Origin: a virus
Direction: 5' to 3' (one strand)
DNA: 31,044 nt
Virus record (IMG/VR): IMGVR_UViG_3300007559_000016
Span: 1 to 31,044 of that record
The number at the start of each line of letters is the position of its first letter. Within the stretch, counting starts at the first letter, position 1. Positions 13,968 to 21,604 of this stretch are shown in pieces. The position numbers and the translations under genes were made by a program. The notes under the pieces are model-generated. The model was not told where the DNA came from and did no database searches. It saw only the letters and a list, made by a program, of their open reading frames with translations.

Positions 13968-14186
13968 ATGGATAGAGAGATAAGATTTAAGTGTTATTTG
14001 CATAGTAATGGAGCAAATAATCATAGAAAGTTGTACAACTTCTTTAAAACGATTAAAAGCATAAAAGAAATAGCATACGGTGAACATCTACGAAGCAAAG
14101 TACTAATGAAGCACAACAAACGAGAGTTATTCGGCTTTAATGTAACTAATTTTAAAAGTAAATATATTTGCGATGATGGTGAATAA
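13968..14186 (+). CDS. Small basic protein of unknown function, 72 aa
   Basis: The frame runs from ATG at 13968, one base after the previous stop. An in-frame start at 13890 lies inside the previous gene and gives a less convincing N-terminus. The protein is basic with Asn/His (CYLHSNGANNHRKLYNFF), a Lys-rich centre, and FGFNVTNFKSKYICDDGE at the end. No family is recognised. It is the last gene before the 14204-14231 promoter. Confidence 0.55.
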   Translation: MDREIRFKCYLHSNGANNHRKLYNFFKTIKSIKEIAYGEHLRSKVLMKHNKRELFGFNVTNFKSKYICDDGE

Positions 14187-14203
14187 AAATAATAAAAAGG
14201 TAC

Positions 14204-14231
14204 TTTAATTAAAAAAAGTTAACTATATTTG
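14204..14231 (+). promoter_or_regulatory. Bacteroidota-type promoter for the helicase-methyltransferase
   Basis: The -7 box TATATTTG (14224-14231) has a weak -33 (TTTA at 14204-14207) 16-17 bases upstream. The surrounding AATAATAAAAAGGTA and TTAAAAAAAGTT match the first early promoter almost base for base. The ATG follows 21 bases after the box. Confidence 0.55.
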
Positions 14232-14252
14232 CACAAATTAAAACTAAAAATT

Positions 14253-16418
14253 ATGAATGATTACACAAAATTTCTTGAAACAAAGAAAAAAACTTTTATA
14301 TCGAGTGGATTCGATATAGATGAAAATGAATTAAATATCAATCTTTTCGACTTCCAAAAATATGCAGTTAAAACCGCTTTAAATAAAGGCAGATTTGCAT
14401 TATTCTTTGATTGTGGTTTGGGTAAAACTTTGATGCAATTAGAATGGGCTTCACAAGTAGTAAAAGAAACGAAAGGAAATGTTTTAGTTTTAACTTCTCT
14501 TGCAGTTGTTGAACAAACAAAAAAAGAGTTTCTTAAATTTGGTATAGATAATTCAAATATTGATGTTTTAAATTACGACCAATTATCAAATATTGATACT
14601 TCAAAATATACTGGAGTTGTTTTAGATGAAAGTAGTATTTTAAAAAATAATACAGGAAAAACAAGCCAGTTTATAATTGATAATTTTAAAAAAACTCCTT
14701 ATAAATTAGCTTGTACTGCTACACCTTCACCAAACGATCATATTGAGTTAGGTCAACATTTAGAGTTTTTCGGTTATGATACTTATGAAAATATGAAATC
14801 AATGTTTTTTGTTCAAGATCAAAAGATAAAAACAAATGATAAATGGAGACTTCGAAAACATGCTATTGATGATTTTTGGAAATATATAGCGACTTGGTCG
14901 ATGGCTTGTGATAACCCAAAAACATTAGGTTTTAATAATGATGGTTATGATTTACCTGAAATTGAATTTATTGAGCATATTATACCAGTTGAAAATAATA
15001 CCGATAATTTATTTGGAGATGTTGCAGTTTCAGCTACTGATTTACATAAAGATTTAAATCGTTCATTTGATTTAAGAATTGAAAAAACAATTGAATTAGT
15101 TAATCAAAATGATAATCAATGGTTAATTTGGGGATTGAAAAATTCAGAAACAGATTTAATTGTTAAAAAATTAGATAATGCTATAAATGTGCAAGGTTCT
15201 GATAAACCTGAATATAAAGCAAAGTATTTAAATGGTTTTGCAAATAATGAATTTAAAACATTAATTACAAAGACTTCTATTGCTTCATTTGGTATGAACT
15301 ATCAAAACTGTAATCAAATGATTTTTATGAGTTATGATTTTAAATTTGAGGCTTTTTATCAAGCAGTAAGAAGATGTTATAGATTTGGACAAAAGAATAA
15401 AGTAACGGTTCATATTTTAATACCTGAATCGCAAATTAATGTTAGAAATACAATATTGAAAAAACAAGAACAACACTTTGAAAGAATTAAACAAATGGCT
15501 AAATATACCGCAGATATGAATTATAAAGAAAATATTGAAATTGACGAAGTAAAAGAAACTGAAATAAAAACAGAAAATTACTGGTTATTAAATGGTGATT
15601 GTGTAGAAGAAATTAAAAAACTAAAAGATAGTAGTGTTGACTATTCTTTTTTTAGTCCCCCATTTTCAGACTTATATACTTATTCCGATGATCCTAGAGA
15701 TTTTTCAAATGTTAAAAATGATGATGAATTTTTTGCACACTTTCAATATTTAGTTCCTGAATTAAATAGGGTTTTAAAAAACGGTAGATTAGTTTCAATG
15801 CATATAATGCAAGGTACTACTGGAATTGGAAAAGATGGGTTTTTATCAATCAAAGATTTAAGAGGTGATTTAATTCGTTTATTTCAATCTAATGGTTTTT
15901 ATTTTCATGCTGAGGTTATGATTCGTAAAAGTCCGCAATTAGCCGCTATAAGAACTAAAAACACTCAATTAATGCATGGTCAAACAAAACGAGATAGTTC
16001 AATTAATAGACCAGGACTTGCAGATTATATTATTACATTTAGAAAACAAGGTAAAAATGAAGTGCCAATTAAAAATGATATTGATTTTGATACTTGGTGC
16101 AAACTTGCAGAACCAGTATGGATGGATATAAATGAAAGTGATACTATTTCTAATTTTAGAAAAGCAAGAGGATGCAACGATGAAAGACATATGACACCAA
16201 CGCAATTAACTGTTATAAGAAATTGTTATTTATTATGGAGCAATAAAGGAGATGTTTGTTTTAGTCCATTTGGCGGTGCTGGTTCTGAGGGTTGTCAAGC
16301 TTTAAAAATGGACCGTAAAAGTATTAATATTGAATTAAAAAAATCATATTTTAATCTAAATGCTTATAATCATAAAGCATTTGAAACTGAAAAAAACAGT
16401 ACGTTAACACTATTCTAG
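14253..16418 (+). CDS. SNF2-like helicase fused to a DNA methyltransferase
   Basis: The 721-aa protein has two enzymes. The N-terminal part carries helicase motifs: Walker A-like DCGLGKT (53-59), Walker B DESS (125-128), motif III TATPS (155-159) and motif VI QAVRRCYRFGQ (370-380). This is an ATP-driven DNA translocase. The C-terminal part (from about 445) is a beta-class amino-methyltransferase with catalytic SPPF (468-471) in the segment VDYSFFSPPFSDLY and the SAM-binding FSPFGGAGSEG near 670-680. SPPF suggests N4-cytosine or N6-adenine. The start is the ATG at 14253; an in-frame TTG at 14229 lies inside the promoter. Such fusions occur in phages, probably for DNA modification coupled to replication. 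Confidence 0.88.
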   Translation: MNDYTKFLETKKKTFISSGFDIDENELNINLFDFQKYAVKTALNKGRFALFFDCGLGKTLMQLEWASQVVKETKGNVLVLTSLAVVEQTKKEFLKFGIDNSNIDVLNYDQLSNIDTSKYTGVVLDESSILKNNTGKTSQFIIDNFKKTPYKLACTATPSPNDHIELGQHLEFFGYDTYENMKSMFFVQDQKIKTNDKWRLRKHAIDDFWKYIATWSMACDNPKTLGFNNDGYDLPEIEFIEHIIPVENNTDNLFGDVAVSATDLHKDLNRSFDLRIEKTIELVNQNDNQWLIWGLKNSETDLIVKKLDNAINVQGSDKPEYKAKYLNGFANNEFKTLITKTSIASFGMNYQNCNQMIFMSYDFKFEAFYQAVRRCYRFGQKNKVTVHILIPESQINVRNTILKKQEQHFERIKQMAKYTADMNYKENIEIDEVKETEIKTENYWLLNGDCVEEIKKLKDSSVDYSFFSPPFSDLYTYSDDPRDFSNVKNDDEFFAHFQYLVPELNRVLKNGRLVSMHIMQGTTGIGKDGFLSIKDLRGDLIRLFQSNGFYFHAEVMIRKSPQLAAIRTKNTQLMHGQTKRDSSINRPGLADYIITFRKQGKNEVPIKNDIDFDTWCKLAEPVWMDINESDTISNFRKARGCNDERHMTPTQLTVIRNCYLLWSNKGDVCFSPFGGAGSEGCQALKMDRKSINIELKKSYFNLNAYNHKAFETEKNSTLTLF

Positions 16419-16481
16419 TTGCGTGGTACGGATTAGAGTAAAAAAATAAAACTTGAATTAATTTCCTTTATTGATAGTTTT

Positions 16482-16513
16482 AACCTCGTTCGTAATTGAG
16501 CGAGGTTTTTTTT
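16482..16513 (+). terminator. Intrinsic terminator after the helicase-methyltransferase
   Basis: A 10-bp stem (AACCTCGTTC at 16482-16491 with GAGCGAGGTT at 16498-16507, one wobble) closes a 6-nt loop and runs into Ts to 16513. Confidence 0.92.
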
Positions 16514-16525
16514 ATCTTTATACCT

Positions 16526-16711
16526 ATGAAATACCTTTTAATTTTATTGCTCTCCAGTTGCTCTTATAGTTTGCACGAACACAACTTAAGCACACAACGT
16601 AAAGTGATGCTGAAATACGATAAGCAAAGTAGGAAAGTTCAGCAGAAAATTAGAAGTGGGAGGGAGAATAAAAAAAAGTTAGTGAAAAGAACGAATAATA
16701 AATATATTTAG
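16526..16711 (+). CDS. Small lipoprotein with basic tail
   Basis: The start at 16526 gives a 61-aa protein with a textbook lipoprotein signal: MKYLLILLLSSC with the lipobox LSSC at residues 9-12, so Cys12 would be lipidated after cleavage. The mature part is short, polar and strongly basic (Lys/Arg-rich, ending VKRTNNKYI). The -7-like TATCTTTA just upstream may be its promoter. Phage lipoproteins of this kind act as outer spanins or superinfection-exclusion factors. The gene lies away from the lysis block, so exclusion or surface change is at least as likely as lysis. Confidence 0.6.
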   Translation: MKYLLILLLSSCSYSLHEHNLSTQRKVMLKYDKQSRKVQQKIRSGRENKKKLVKRTNNKYI

Positions 16712-16712
16712 T

Positions 16713-16720
16713 TATATTTG
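16713..16720 (+). promoter_or_regulatory. Possible promoter -7 box for structured RNA leader
   Basis: TATATTTG fits TAnnTTTG, and TAGTTATATTTG recurs exactly at 20222-20233. No clear -33 element is seen at the right distance, so the promoter is tentative. Confidence 0.4.
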
Positions 16721-16726
16721 TACTCG

Positions 16727-16792
16727 AAGCTGGACACTTCCAAAGAAATTTTATAGTAAGTCATTTATCAAAGGTAGTCCAGCACCTTTTTT
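16727..16792 (+). ncRNA. Candidate structured leader/attenuator or small RNA
   Basis: A terminator-like hairpin, AAAGGT (16770-16775) with ACCTTT (16784-16789), has an 8-nt loop AGTCCAGC and a T-tail to 16792. Seven bases of the loop (16777-16783) are the exact complement of GCTGGAC at 16729-16735. The RNA could form a pseudoknot, or the upstream segment could compete with the hairpin. The predicted transcript from the promoter would be about 65 nt. It precedes the 16806 gene, so it may be an attenuator for it or a separate small RNA. Confidence 0.5.
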
Positions 16793-16805
16793 AAATGGCT
16801 TTTTT

Positions 16806-17036
16806 ATGTTTACTAAAAGTTACTGGTTATCTAAAAACCTTTATTTTATTATGGCAGTATCATTAATGTTTCACGACTTTATAGATGAAACAACATTATC
16901 AATTCACGTTAAAGAAGATAGATTTTTAAGTCTATATACAGAAAGTGAGGAATCAGGTACTTGTATTTATTTAGATAAATTAACAGCAATTAAACTGTCT
17001 AAAGAGTTAAGAAAATTAATTGCTTTATTAGATTAG
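16806..17036 (+). CDS. Small protein of unknown function
   Basis: The frame has ATGs at 16806 (76 aa) and 16851 (61 aa). The second follows a TTTATTATTATG context like other starts here, and its product (AVSLMFHDFIDETTLSI onward) looks more natural, so the shorter form is possible. The C-terminal half contains LDKLTAIKLSKELRKLIALLD, a helix. It is 2 bases upstream of the replication-initiation gene and is probably co-transcribed with it. No family is recognised. Confidence 0.6.
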   Translation: MFTKSYWLSKNLYFIMAVSLMFHDFIDETTLSIHVKEDRFLSLYTESEESGTCIYLDKLTAIKLSKELRKLIALLD

Positions 17037-17038
17037 TT

Positions 17039-17767
17039 ATGGCTAAGAACTTCCCTTATTTTAAATTCATAGCAACTGAATGGTTGACTGGTGATATAGT
17101 TTATGAAGACTTTGAAACTCAAGGTTTATTTATAAATATTTGTGCATTATATTGGCAAAGAGATGGTAAATTATCTATTGAAGATATTACTAGAAGATAT
17201 AAAAACGAAAGTATTATACAATCGTTAAGCGGTCGCTTTTTTTCGGTTAATGATGGTCTTATTTCAATTAACTTTTTAGATGAACAGTTAGAAGATGCGA
17301 ATCATATTAGTAAAGTTAACTCTGAAAACGGTAAAAAAGGAGCTGAAAAGAGAAAAATGTTAGCGACCGCTAAACAATCGTTAAGCGACGCCTCAGCGAA
17401 TTTTAGCAAAGAAAAGAAGAATAAAAGAAAAGAAGAAGAAGAAATAAATATTGAAAAATCGCTATCGCTTGAATTAGCCTTTAATACTTTTTGGGATTTA
17501 TACGATAAAAAAACAGATGCTAAAAATTGTAAGGCTAAATTTTTAAAGTTAAATGATACGGAACGAGCAATGATTTTTAAGGTAGTTAAAAATTATGTTG
17601 ATTCAACTCCTGATAAAAAATTTAGAAAGAATCCTTCAACTTGGTTAAACGGTAAATGTTGGGAAGATGATTTTAATAATTTAGAACATACGGTTGAAAA
17701 AGATAAACCATTAAAAATTTCACACGATGAGTTAGTTAAACAAGGTTTTTTTAAAATTACGTTATGA
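17039..17767 (+). CDS. Helicase-loader-like replication protein (Lin1244/Lin1753-type N-terminus)
   Basis: The 242-aa protein begins with FPYFKFIATEWLTGDIVYED, followed by FETQGLFINICALYWQRDGKLSIEDI (about 5-50), the winged-helix N-terminal domain of DUF4373/Lin1244-like phage replication proteins. A Lys/Glu-rich flexible linker spans about 118-145. The C-terminal part has KKTDAKNCKAKFLKL and KFRKNPSTWLNGKCWED, frequent in DnaD-like helicase loaders. It overlaps the primase-helicase start by ATGA, so it probably brings that enzyme to the origin. Confidence 0.75.
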   Translation: MAKNFPYFKFIATEWLTGDIVYEDFETQGLFINICALYWQRDGKLSIEDITRRYKNESIIQSLSGRFFSVNDGLISINFLDEQLEDANHISKVNSENGKKGAEKRKMLATAKQSLSDASANFSKEKKNKRKEEEEINIEKSLSLELAFNTFWDLYDKKTDAKNCKAKFLKLNDTERAMIFKVVKNYVDSTPDKKFRKNPSTWLNGKCWEDDFNNLEHTVEKDKPLKISHDELVKQGFFKITL

Positions 17768-19545
17768 ATAAATTTTTTGATTTCGATTCAATTCAGGTTC
17801 GTGGTTCACGTTCAGGAGTTAAAAAAACAATTTGTCCAGTTTGTTCTGCTGATAGGAAAAAGAAAAACGACCCTTGTTTGTACGTTAATTTTGATTCTGG
17901 CGTAGCGAAATGCTTTAATTGTACCTCACTATCATTTGCGGAAAGTAACGCTCTTAAAACGAATAAAAAAGAGTATTCAATTATTTTGCAAGAGTGGAAA
18001 AATTATACTGAACTTTCAGATGATTTAGTAAAATGGGTTTGGAGTGATAGAAAAATATCTCAAAACACTTTAAATCAATTAGAAATTAGCGAAGAAAAAC
18101 ACTATCAACCATCTAAACAAAAAGAATTAAATAATATTGTTTTTAATTATTTTGAAGGTGAACAATTAGTAAATAAAAAATTTCGTTCAGGCGGTAAAGA
18201 CTTCACGCAAATTAAAGGTGGTAAACCAATTCTTTACAATATCAATTCTGTGATAGGTCAAGAAGAAATTTACATTTGTGAGGGTGAGTTTGATGTATTA
18301 GCACTTTATGAAATAGGAATTAAAAATGCAGTATCAATTCCAAACGGTGCAAATGATAATGATGAGTACTGGATAAATTCAGAACCTTATTTAAAAGATG
18401 TTAAAAATTTTATAATTTGCACAGATACAGATGAAAAAGGGATTGAAATTAGAGAAAAGATAGCTCAAAGATTAGGACGTTATAGATGCACATTTATAGA
18501 GTTTGATAATAAAGATGCTAATGGAGATTTAATAAATGGAAACTTAGAAAAAACAATAAAAAATAGACAAAGATTTTCAATAGGTGGAACATTTACTTCA
18601 TTTGATTTATTAGATGACATTTTAAAACTTCATTCAGATGGTTTACCTAAAACAATTTGTCCTAGAAAAGATGTTTTTGGAGATTTATACAAGGATTTTA
18701 GTATAATGATGGGACAGTTAACGGTTGTAACTGGCATTCCTTCACATGGTAAATCTACATTTGTTGATTGGTTTACTTTAAATTTAGTTCATGAGTTTGA
18801 TTTAAAGGCTTCTTTTTATTCTCCAGAACATTCACCGCTTGAATTATACAATGCTAATTTTATACAAAAAGCAATAGGAAAACCATTTTTTGGAAAAGAT
18901 GAAAAAAGAATAAATCAAACTGATATTTTACGTTATGTTGAATGGTCAAGAGAAAAACTTTACTTTACAACTGCAAACGAGGGAAGTAATGCTGATTGGG
19001 ATTGGTTGTTTGAAAAATTTAAAGAACAAATGTTTACTTATGGTATTAATATATTTATTATTGATGCTTGGAATAAAGTAAATATGCCTAAAGGATTGGG
19101 AGGTAAAGAAGGAATTGATAATATTTTAACTAGATTAACTTTATTTTGTCAACAGAATAATGTACATATTTTTTTAATTGCTCACCCTACAAAAATGAAA
19201 AGGAATGAGAAAACAAAACTTTATGAAATTCCAACTCTTTATGATGTTTCAGGATCTTCAGATTTTAGAAATCAAACACACAATGGATTTACTATTTACA
19301 GAATGTTTGAAGATGAAAATAGTCAAGGATTTACACAATTTATAAATCAAAAAACAAAATATTCTTTTCAGGGAAATATTGGGGCTAGTGTTAAATTTAA
19401 TTATGATATTGATTCAGCTCGTTATTATGTTGATGGGACTTTTCCAAATACATTTGATTTAACAGAAAAATATATTGAAGTAGAAGATATTGATATTTTT
19501 GACTCAATAAAACCAAACGAACAATTTGATAACGTACCATTTTAA
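17764..19545 (+). CDS. Primase-helicase (T7 gp4/Twinkle-like)
   Basis: The 593-aa enzyme combines a zinc finger, a TOPRIM domain and a RecA-fold helicase. Cys24, 27, 50 and 53 form a zinc ribbon (CPVC and CFNC). The TOPRIM domain has CEGEFD (172-177) and DTDEKG (221-226), giving acidic metal ligands. The helicase has Walker A GIPSHGKST (324-332), Walker B FIIDAW (431-436) and HIFLIAHPTK (468-477). It should synthesise primers and unwind the replication fork. It is coupled to the loader-like gene upstream. No DNA polymerase gene is visible, so the phage probably relies on host polymerase. Confidence 0.9.
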   Translation: MNKFFDFDSIQVRGSRSGVKKTICPVCSADRKKKNDPCLYVNFDSGVAKCFNCTSLSFAESNALKTNKKEYSIILQEWKNYTELSDDLVKWVWSDRKISQNTLNQLEISEEKHYQPSKQKELNNIVFNYFEGEQLVNKKFRSGGKDFTQIKGGKPILYNINSVIGQEEIYICEGEFDVLALYEIGIKNAVSIPNGANDNDEYWINSEPYLKDVKNFIICTDTDEKGIEIREKIAQRLGRYRCTFIEFDNKDANGDLINGNLEKTIKNRQRFSIGGTFTSFDLLDDILKLHSDGLPKTICPRKDVFGDLYKDFSIMMGQLTVVTGIPSHGKSTFVDWFTLNLVHEFDLKASFYSPEHSPLELYNANFIQKAIGKPFFGKDEKRINQTDILRYVEWSREKLYFTTANEGSNADWDWLFEKFKEQMFTYGINIFIIDAWNKVNMPKGLGGKEGIDNILTRLTLFCQQNNVHIFLIAHPTKMKRNEKTKLYEIPTLYDVSGSSDFRNQTHNGFTIYRMFEDENSQGFTQFINQKTKYSFQGNIGASVKFNYDIDSARYYVDGTFPNTFDLTEKYIEVEDIDIFDSIKPNEQFDNVPF

Positions 19546-19557
19546 AAACAAACAATT

Positions 19558-19932
19558 ATGGAAACTTGGATAAAAATAAAAGATTATGAAGGACTTTATG
19601 AGATAAGTTCTTACGGTAGAATTAAAGGATTTTATAAAAACGGTAAATTTGAAGAAAGAATAATTAATCATCATATGAGTGGTGTTTTAAGAAGAAACTA
19701 TCCTCAGATAAGTTTATATAAAAATGGATTAAAAAAAACTTTAAGAGTTCATTCGTTAATGGCTTTATGTTTTTTAGACTATGTTAAAACAGATAGAAAA
19801 ACAGTTATAGATCATATTGATAACAACCCTTTAAATAATAAAATTGATAACTTACAAATAGTATCAATGGCTTATAATAATATAAAAGATAGAAAAAATG
19901 GAACAAATAAATATAAAAGCATTAAGTGTTAA
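19558..19932 (+). CDS. Free-standing HNH endonuclease with NUMOD4 domain
   Basis: The 124-aa protein opens with NUMOD4 (ETWIKIKDYEGLYEISSYG, residues 2-20), a DNA-recognition module of homing endonucleases. The HNH core follows: VHSLMAL (His65), VIDHIDNNPLNN (Asp85, His86) and IDNLQIVS. It probably nicks or cuts DNA near its own insertion site to promote its spread. It sits between the primase-helicase and RusA genes and overlaps the RusA start by 35 bases, which looks like a late insertion. Length and motif order are normal for the family. Confidence 0.88.
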   Translation: METWIKIKDYEGLYEISSYGRIKGFYKNGKFEERIINHHMSGVLRRNYPQISLYKNGLKKTLRVHSLMALCFLDYVKTDRKTVIDHIDNNPLNNKIDNLQIVSMAYNNIKDRKNGTNKYKSIKC

Positions 19933-20224
19933 TAGTTGCTATCAGGGTAGACGATTTAAAAACCAAGTACATAAAGACTATGTAAAAGAGGTGTTAAGCC
20001 AGTTACCTATTAAATTTATAGGTCGACCGCCTTATAAATTAATACTAGAATTTGGTTTATCTTCTAAACTTCAAGACTTAGATAATTGTATTAAAGTTTT
20101 TCAGGATTGTTTGACAAAGAAGTATGATTTTAACGATAGGGACGTATACGAATTACAAGCTCAAAAGTTTAATGTAGAAAAAGGGAAAGAATTTATAAAA
20201 TTTGATATCATTGAAAAAAAATAG
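19898..20224 (+). CDS. rusA: RusA-like Holliday junction resolvase
   Basis: The 108-aa protein fits RusA, a dimeric nuclease that resolves Holliday junctions during phage recombination. IKALSVNSCYQGRRFK gives the N-terminal strand. KLQDLDNCIKVFQDCL (58-73) has the acidic pair Asp60/Asp62 with Asn63, and DFNDRDVYEL (77-86) supplies the later acidic residues Asp80 and Asp82. The ATG lies within the HNH gene's tail, so translation is presumably coupled. It complements the ERF protein in the recombination system. Confidence 0.85.
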   Translation: MEQINIKALSVNSCYQGRRFKNQVHKDYVKEVLSQLPIKFIGRPPYKLILEFGLSSKLQDLDNCIKVFQDCLTKKYDFNDRDVYELQAQKFNVEKGKEFIKFDIIEKK

Positions 20225-20233
20225 TTATATTTG
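20201..20233 (+). promoter_or_regulatory. Bacteroidota-type promoter for the DUF3127 gene
   Basis: TTTG (20201-20204) and TATATTTG (20226-20233) are 21 bases apart. The ATG is 22 bases after the box. The promoter lies inside the 3' end of the RusA gene. Confidence 0.55.
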
Positions 20234-20255
20234 CTCACACAAAAATTTAAAAGTC

Positions 20256-20531
20256 ATGAAGATTACAGGAGCATTAAAAGTAAAAAAAGATACGATACAA
20301 GTATCTGAAAGTTTCTCAAAGCGAGAATTTGTCTTAACAGTTGTAGATGGTGCATTCTCGAATGACATTTTGATTCAGTTGACGAAGGACAAAGTTACGT
20401 TGATTAATGATATAAATATCGGGGATATGTTGGAAGTTGAGGTTAATTTATCTGGTAAATGCTGGGTGAATGCTGAAGGAGTTGAGAAGTATTTTAATAG
20501 TTTGAACGCATGGAAGGTAACGAAGCTTTAA
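20256..20531 (+). CDS. DUF3127-family OB-fold protein, probable ssDNA-binding
   Basis: The 91-aa protein matches DUF3127: MKITGALKVKKDTIQVSESFSKREFVLTV followed by DILIQLTKDKVTLINDINIGDMLEVEV and WVNAEGVEKYFNSLNAW. These are Bacteroidota single-stranded-DNA-binding-like proteins with an OB fold. The start is the ATG at 20256; the in-frame TTG at 20202 lies upstream of the promoter's -7 box. It could coat replication or recombination intermediates with ERF and RusA. The function is known only by family resemblance. Confidence 0.75.
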   Translation: MKITGALKVKKDTIQVSESFSKREFVLTVVDGAFSNDILIQLTKDKVTLINDINIGDMLEVEVNLSGKCWVNAEGVEKYFNSLNAWKVTKL

Positions 20532-20644
20532 AATTATTCGAGTTTTTTCTTTGGTTTAGAGAAAACGGTGAAAAATACGTTTGTCATCCAATAGAACATA
20601 TGATTCAAATTTACTTAAATGAAAAATATAATAGCGAAAAGTAA
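20510..20644 (+). CDS. Small protein of unknown function, 44 aa
   Basis: ATG at 20510 overlaps the end of the DUF3127 gene by 22 bases. The frame runs to TAA at 20642-20644 and overlaps the next gene. The product is aromatic and charged (LKLFEFFLWFRENGEKYVCH, then EHMIQIYLNEKY). This is a plausible small phage protein, not a shadow, because it fills a gap and starts and ends in the overlapping style seen nearby. Confidence 0.5.
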   Translation: MEGNEALKLFEFFLWFRENGEKYVCHPIEHMIQIYLNEKYNSEK

Positions 20645-21245
20645 AACGACTGATTTAATAATTCAAGTTAAATACATGGATAGTCATATTACTAGAGGGC
20701 AAGTACTTGTTGGCGATACATTTAACAAGGTAGGTGCAGTTGATTACTGGAGTACATCTACGCTAGATATAAAAGGAAACGATATGAAAAAGATAGCAAA
20801 AGGTACAAAGTTAGTTTGTTGCAATGATTTCTATTTAGATGGAAATAAATGTTTAACAAAAGGTAAAGAATATACTGTTTCAATGATTGGAGAAGATAAA
20901 GAATCTTTTTTTATTATTGATGATGAATTAGAAGCTCATAAATTTTGCTTCTCAGATGTTCCAAATGTATGGTTTAATTTTGCTAAACATAAAGAAGACC
21001 CAATAGTTAAGCAAGTAGTTGATAGTTTTCAGGAACGTTCAAAAGTTGGAATTGAAAAGTACGGTACTACTTTAAACGAGAATAATACAGATGACTTTTA
21101 CCAACATTTGTCGGAGGAATTAATGGATAGTTTACTTTATTTACAAAAGTTGAAAACTATCAAACTATCTTTAAACGATTTCTCTGAAAACGAAATAGTT
21201 GAGTACTTAAGATATAATGGATATAAAGTTAAGTATAAATTTTAA
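20619..21245 (+). CDS. Two-part protein with MazG/DUF550-like C-terminal domain
   Basis: The 208-aa protein has a Cys-containing N-terminal/middle part (KGTKLVCCNDFYLDGNKCLTKGKEY, about 60-84) that looks like a small phage beta-domain. The C-terminal part (about 128-182) is DPIVKQVVDSFQERSKVG, IEKYGTTLNENN and LSEELMDSLLYLQKL. That matches the all-alpha NTP-pyrophosphatase (MazG/DUF550/dATP-dGTP diphosphohydrolase-like) layout with EE..D helices. Such enzymes hydrolyse nucleotides and may adjust pools or counter host alarmones. Whether all metal ligands are present is uncertain. Confidence 0.6.
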   Translation: MKNIIAKSKTTDLIIQVKYMDSHITRGQVLVGDTFNKVGAVDYWSTSTLDIKGNDMKKIAKGTKLVCCNDFYLDGNKCLTKGKEYTVSMIGEDKESFFIIDDELEAHKFCFSDVPNVWFNFAKHKEDPIVKQVVDSFQERSKVGIEKYGTTLNENNTDDFYQHLSEELMDSLLYLQKLKTIKLSLNDFSENEIVEYLRYNGYKVKYKF

Positions 21246-21420
21246 AGAAAAATTGTTATTTTTATCAAACCAAAAGGGAGTTAATTCTCCCATAGGTTAT
21301 TTACAAGATATGCACAGTACAGTTAGACTATTCGATGAAAACAAACCAGAAGATAATCTTTGCTTAAAGGCTTTATATGAAAACTATGACAACATTAAAG
21401 CAAGAGTTAAGAGAAAGTAA
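21217..21420 (+). CDS. Small protein of unknown function, 67 aa
   Basis: It overlaps the previous gene by 29 bases. The product begins MDIKLSINFKEKLLFLSNQKG and ends with a Lys/Arg-rich tail (YDNIKARVKRK). It has no signal or membrane segment. A later in-frame ATG would shorten it by half. No family is recognised. Confidence 0.5.
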   Translation: MDIKLSINFKEKLLFLSNQKGVNSPIGYLQDMHSTVRLFDENKPEDNLCLKALYENYDNIKARVKRK

Positions 21421-21604
21421 AGTAAAAAAGTATATACCCGAAGCAGTGTTTGTTGATGGTAGATTAGTTTCACCACTTCCTACGATTAAAGTAGGACATA
21501 GGATAGTTCAGTACCCAAACTATATTGAAATGGCTTTTATTCGTTACGATTTTAAAACGGTTATTGAAGCAATGAAAAATAAGAAAATAATATTAAATTT
21601 ATGA
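21377..21604 (+). CDS. Small protein of unknown function, 72-75 aa
   Basis: Two in-frame ATGs lie at 21377 and 21386, both inside the previous gene. The product is basic and strand-rich (YIPEAVFVDGRLVSPLPTI, VQYPNYIEMAFIRYDF). The stop overlaps the next start (ATGA), so it is co-translated. No family is recognised. Confidence 0.5.
   Translation: MKTMTTLKQELRESKVKKYIPEAVFVDGRLVSPLPTIKVGHRIVQYPNYIEMAFIRYDFKTVIEAMKNKKIILNL

Noticed and set aside
14163-14170. TATATTTG as another promoter
   Set aside because: It lies inside the 72-aa gene with no suitable -33 element, and the box at 14224-14231 is better placed for the next ATG.
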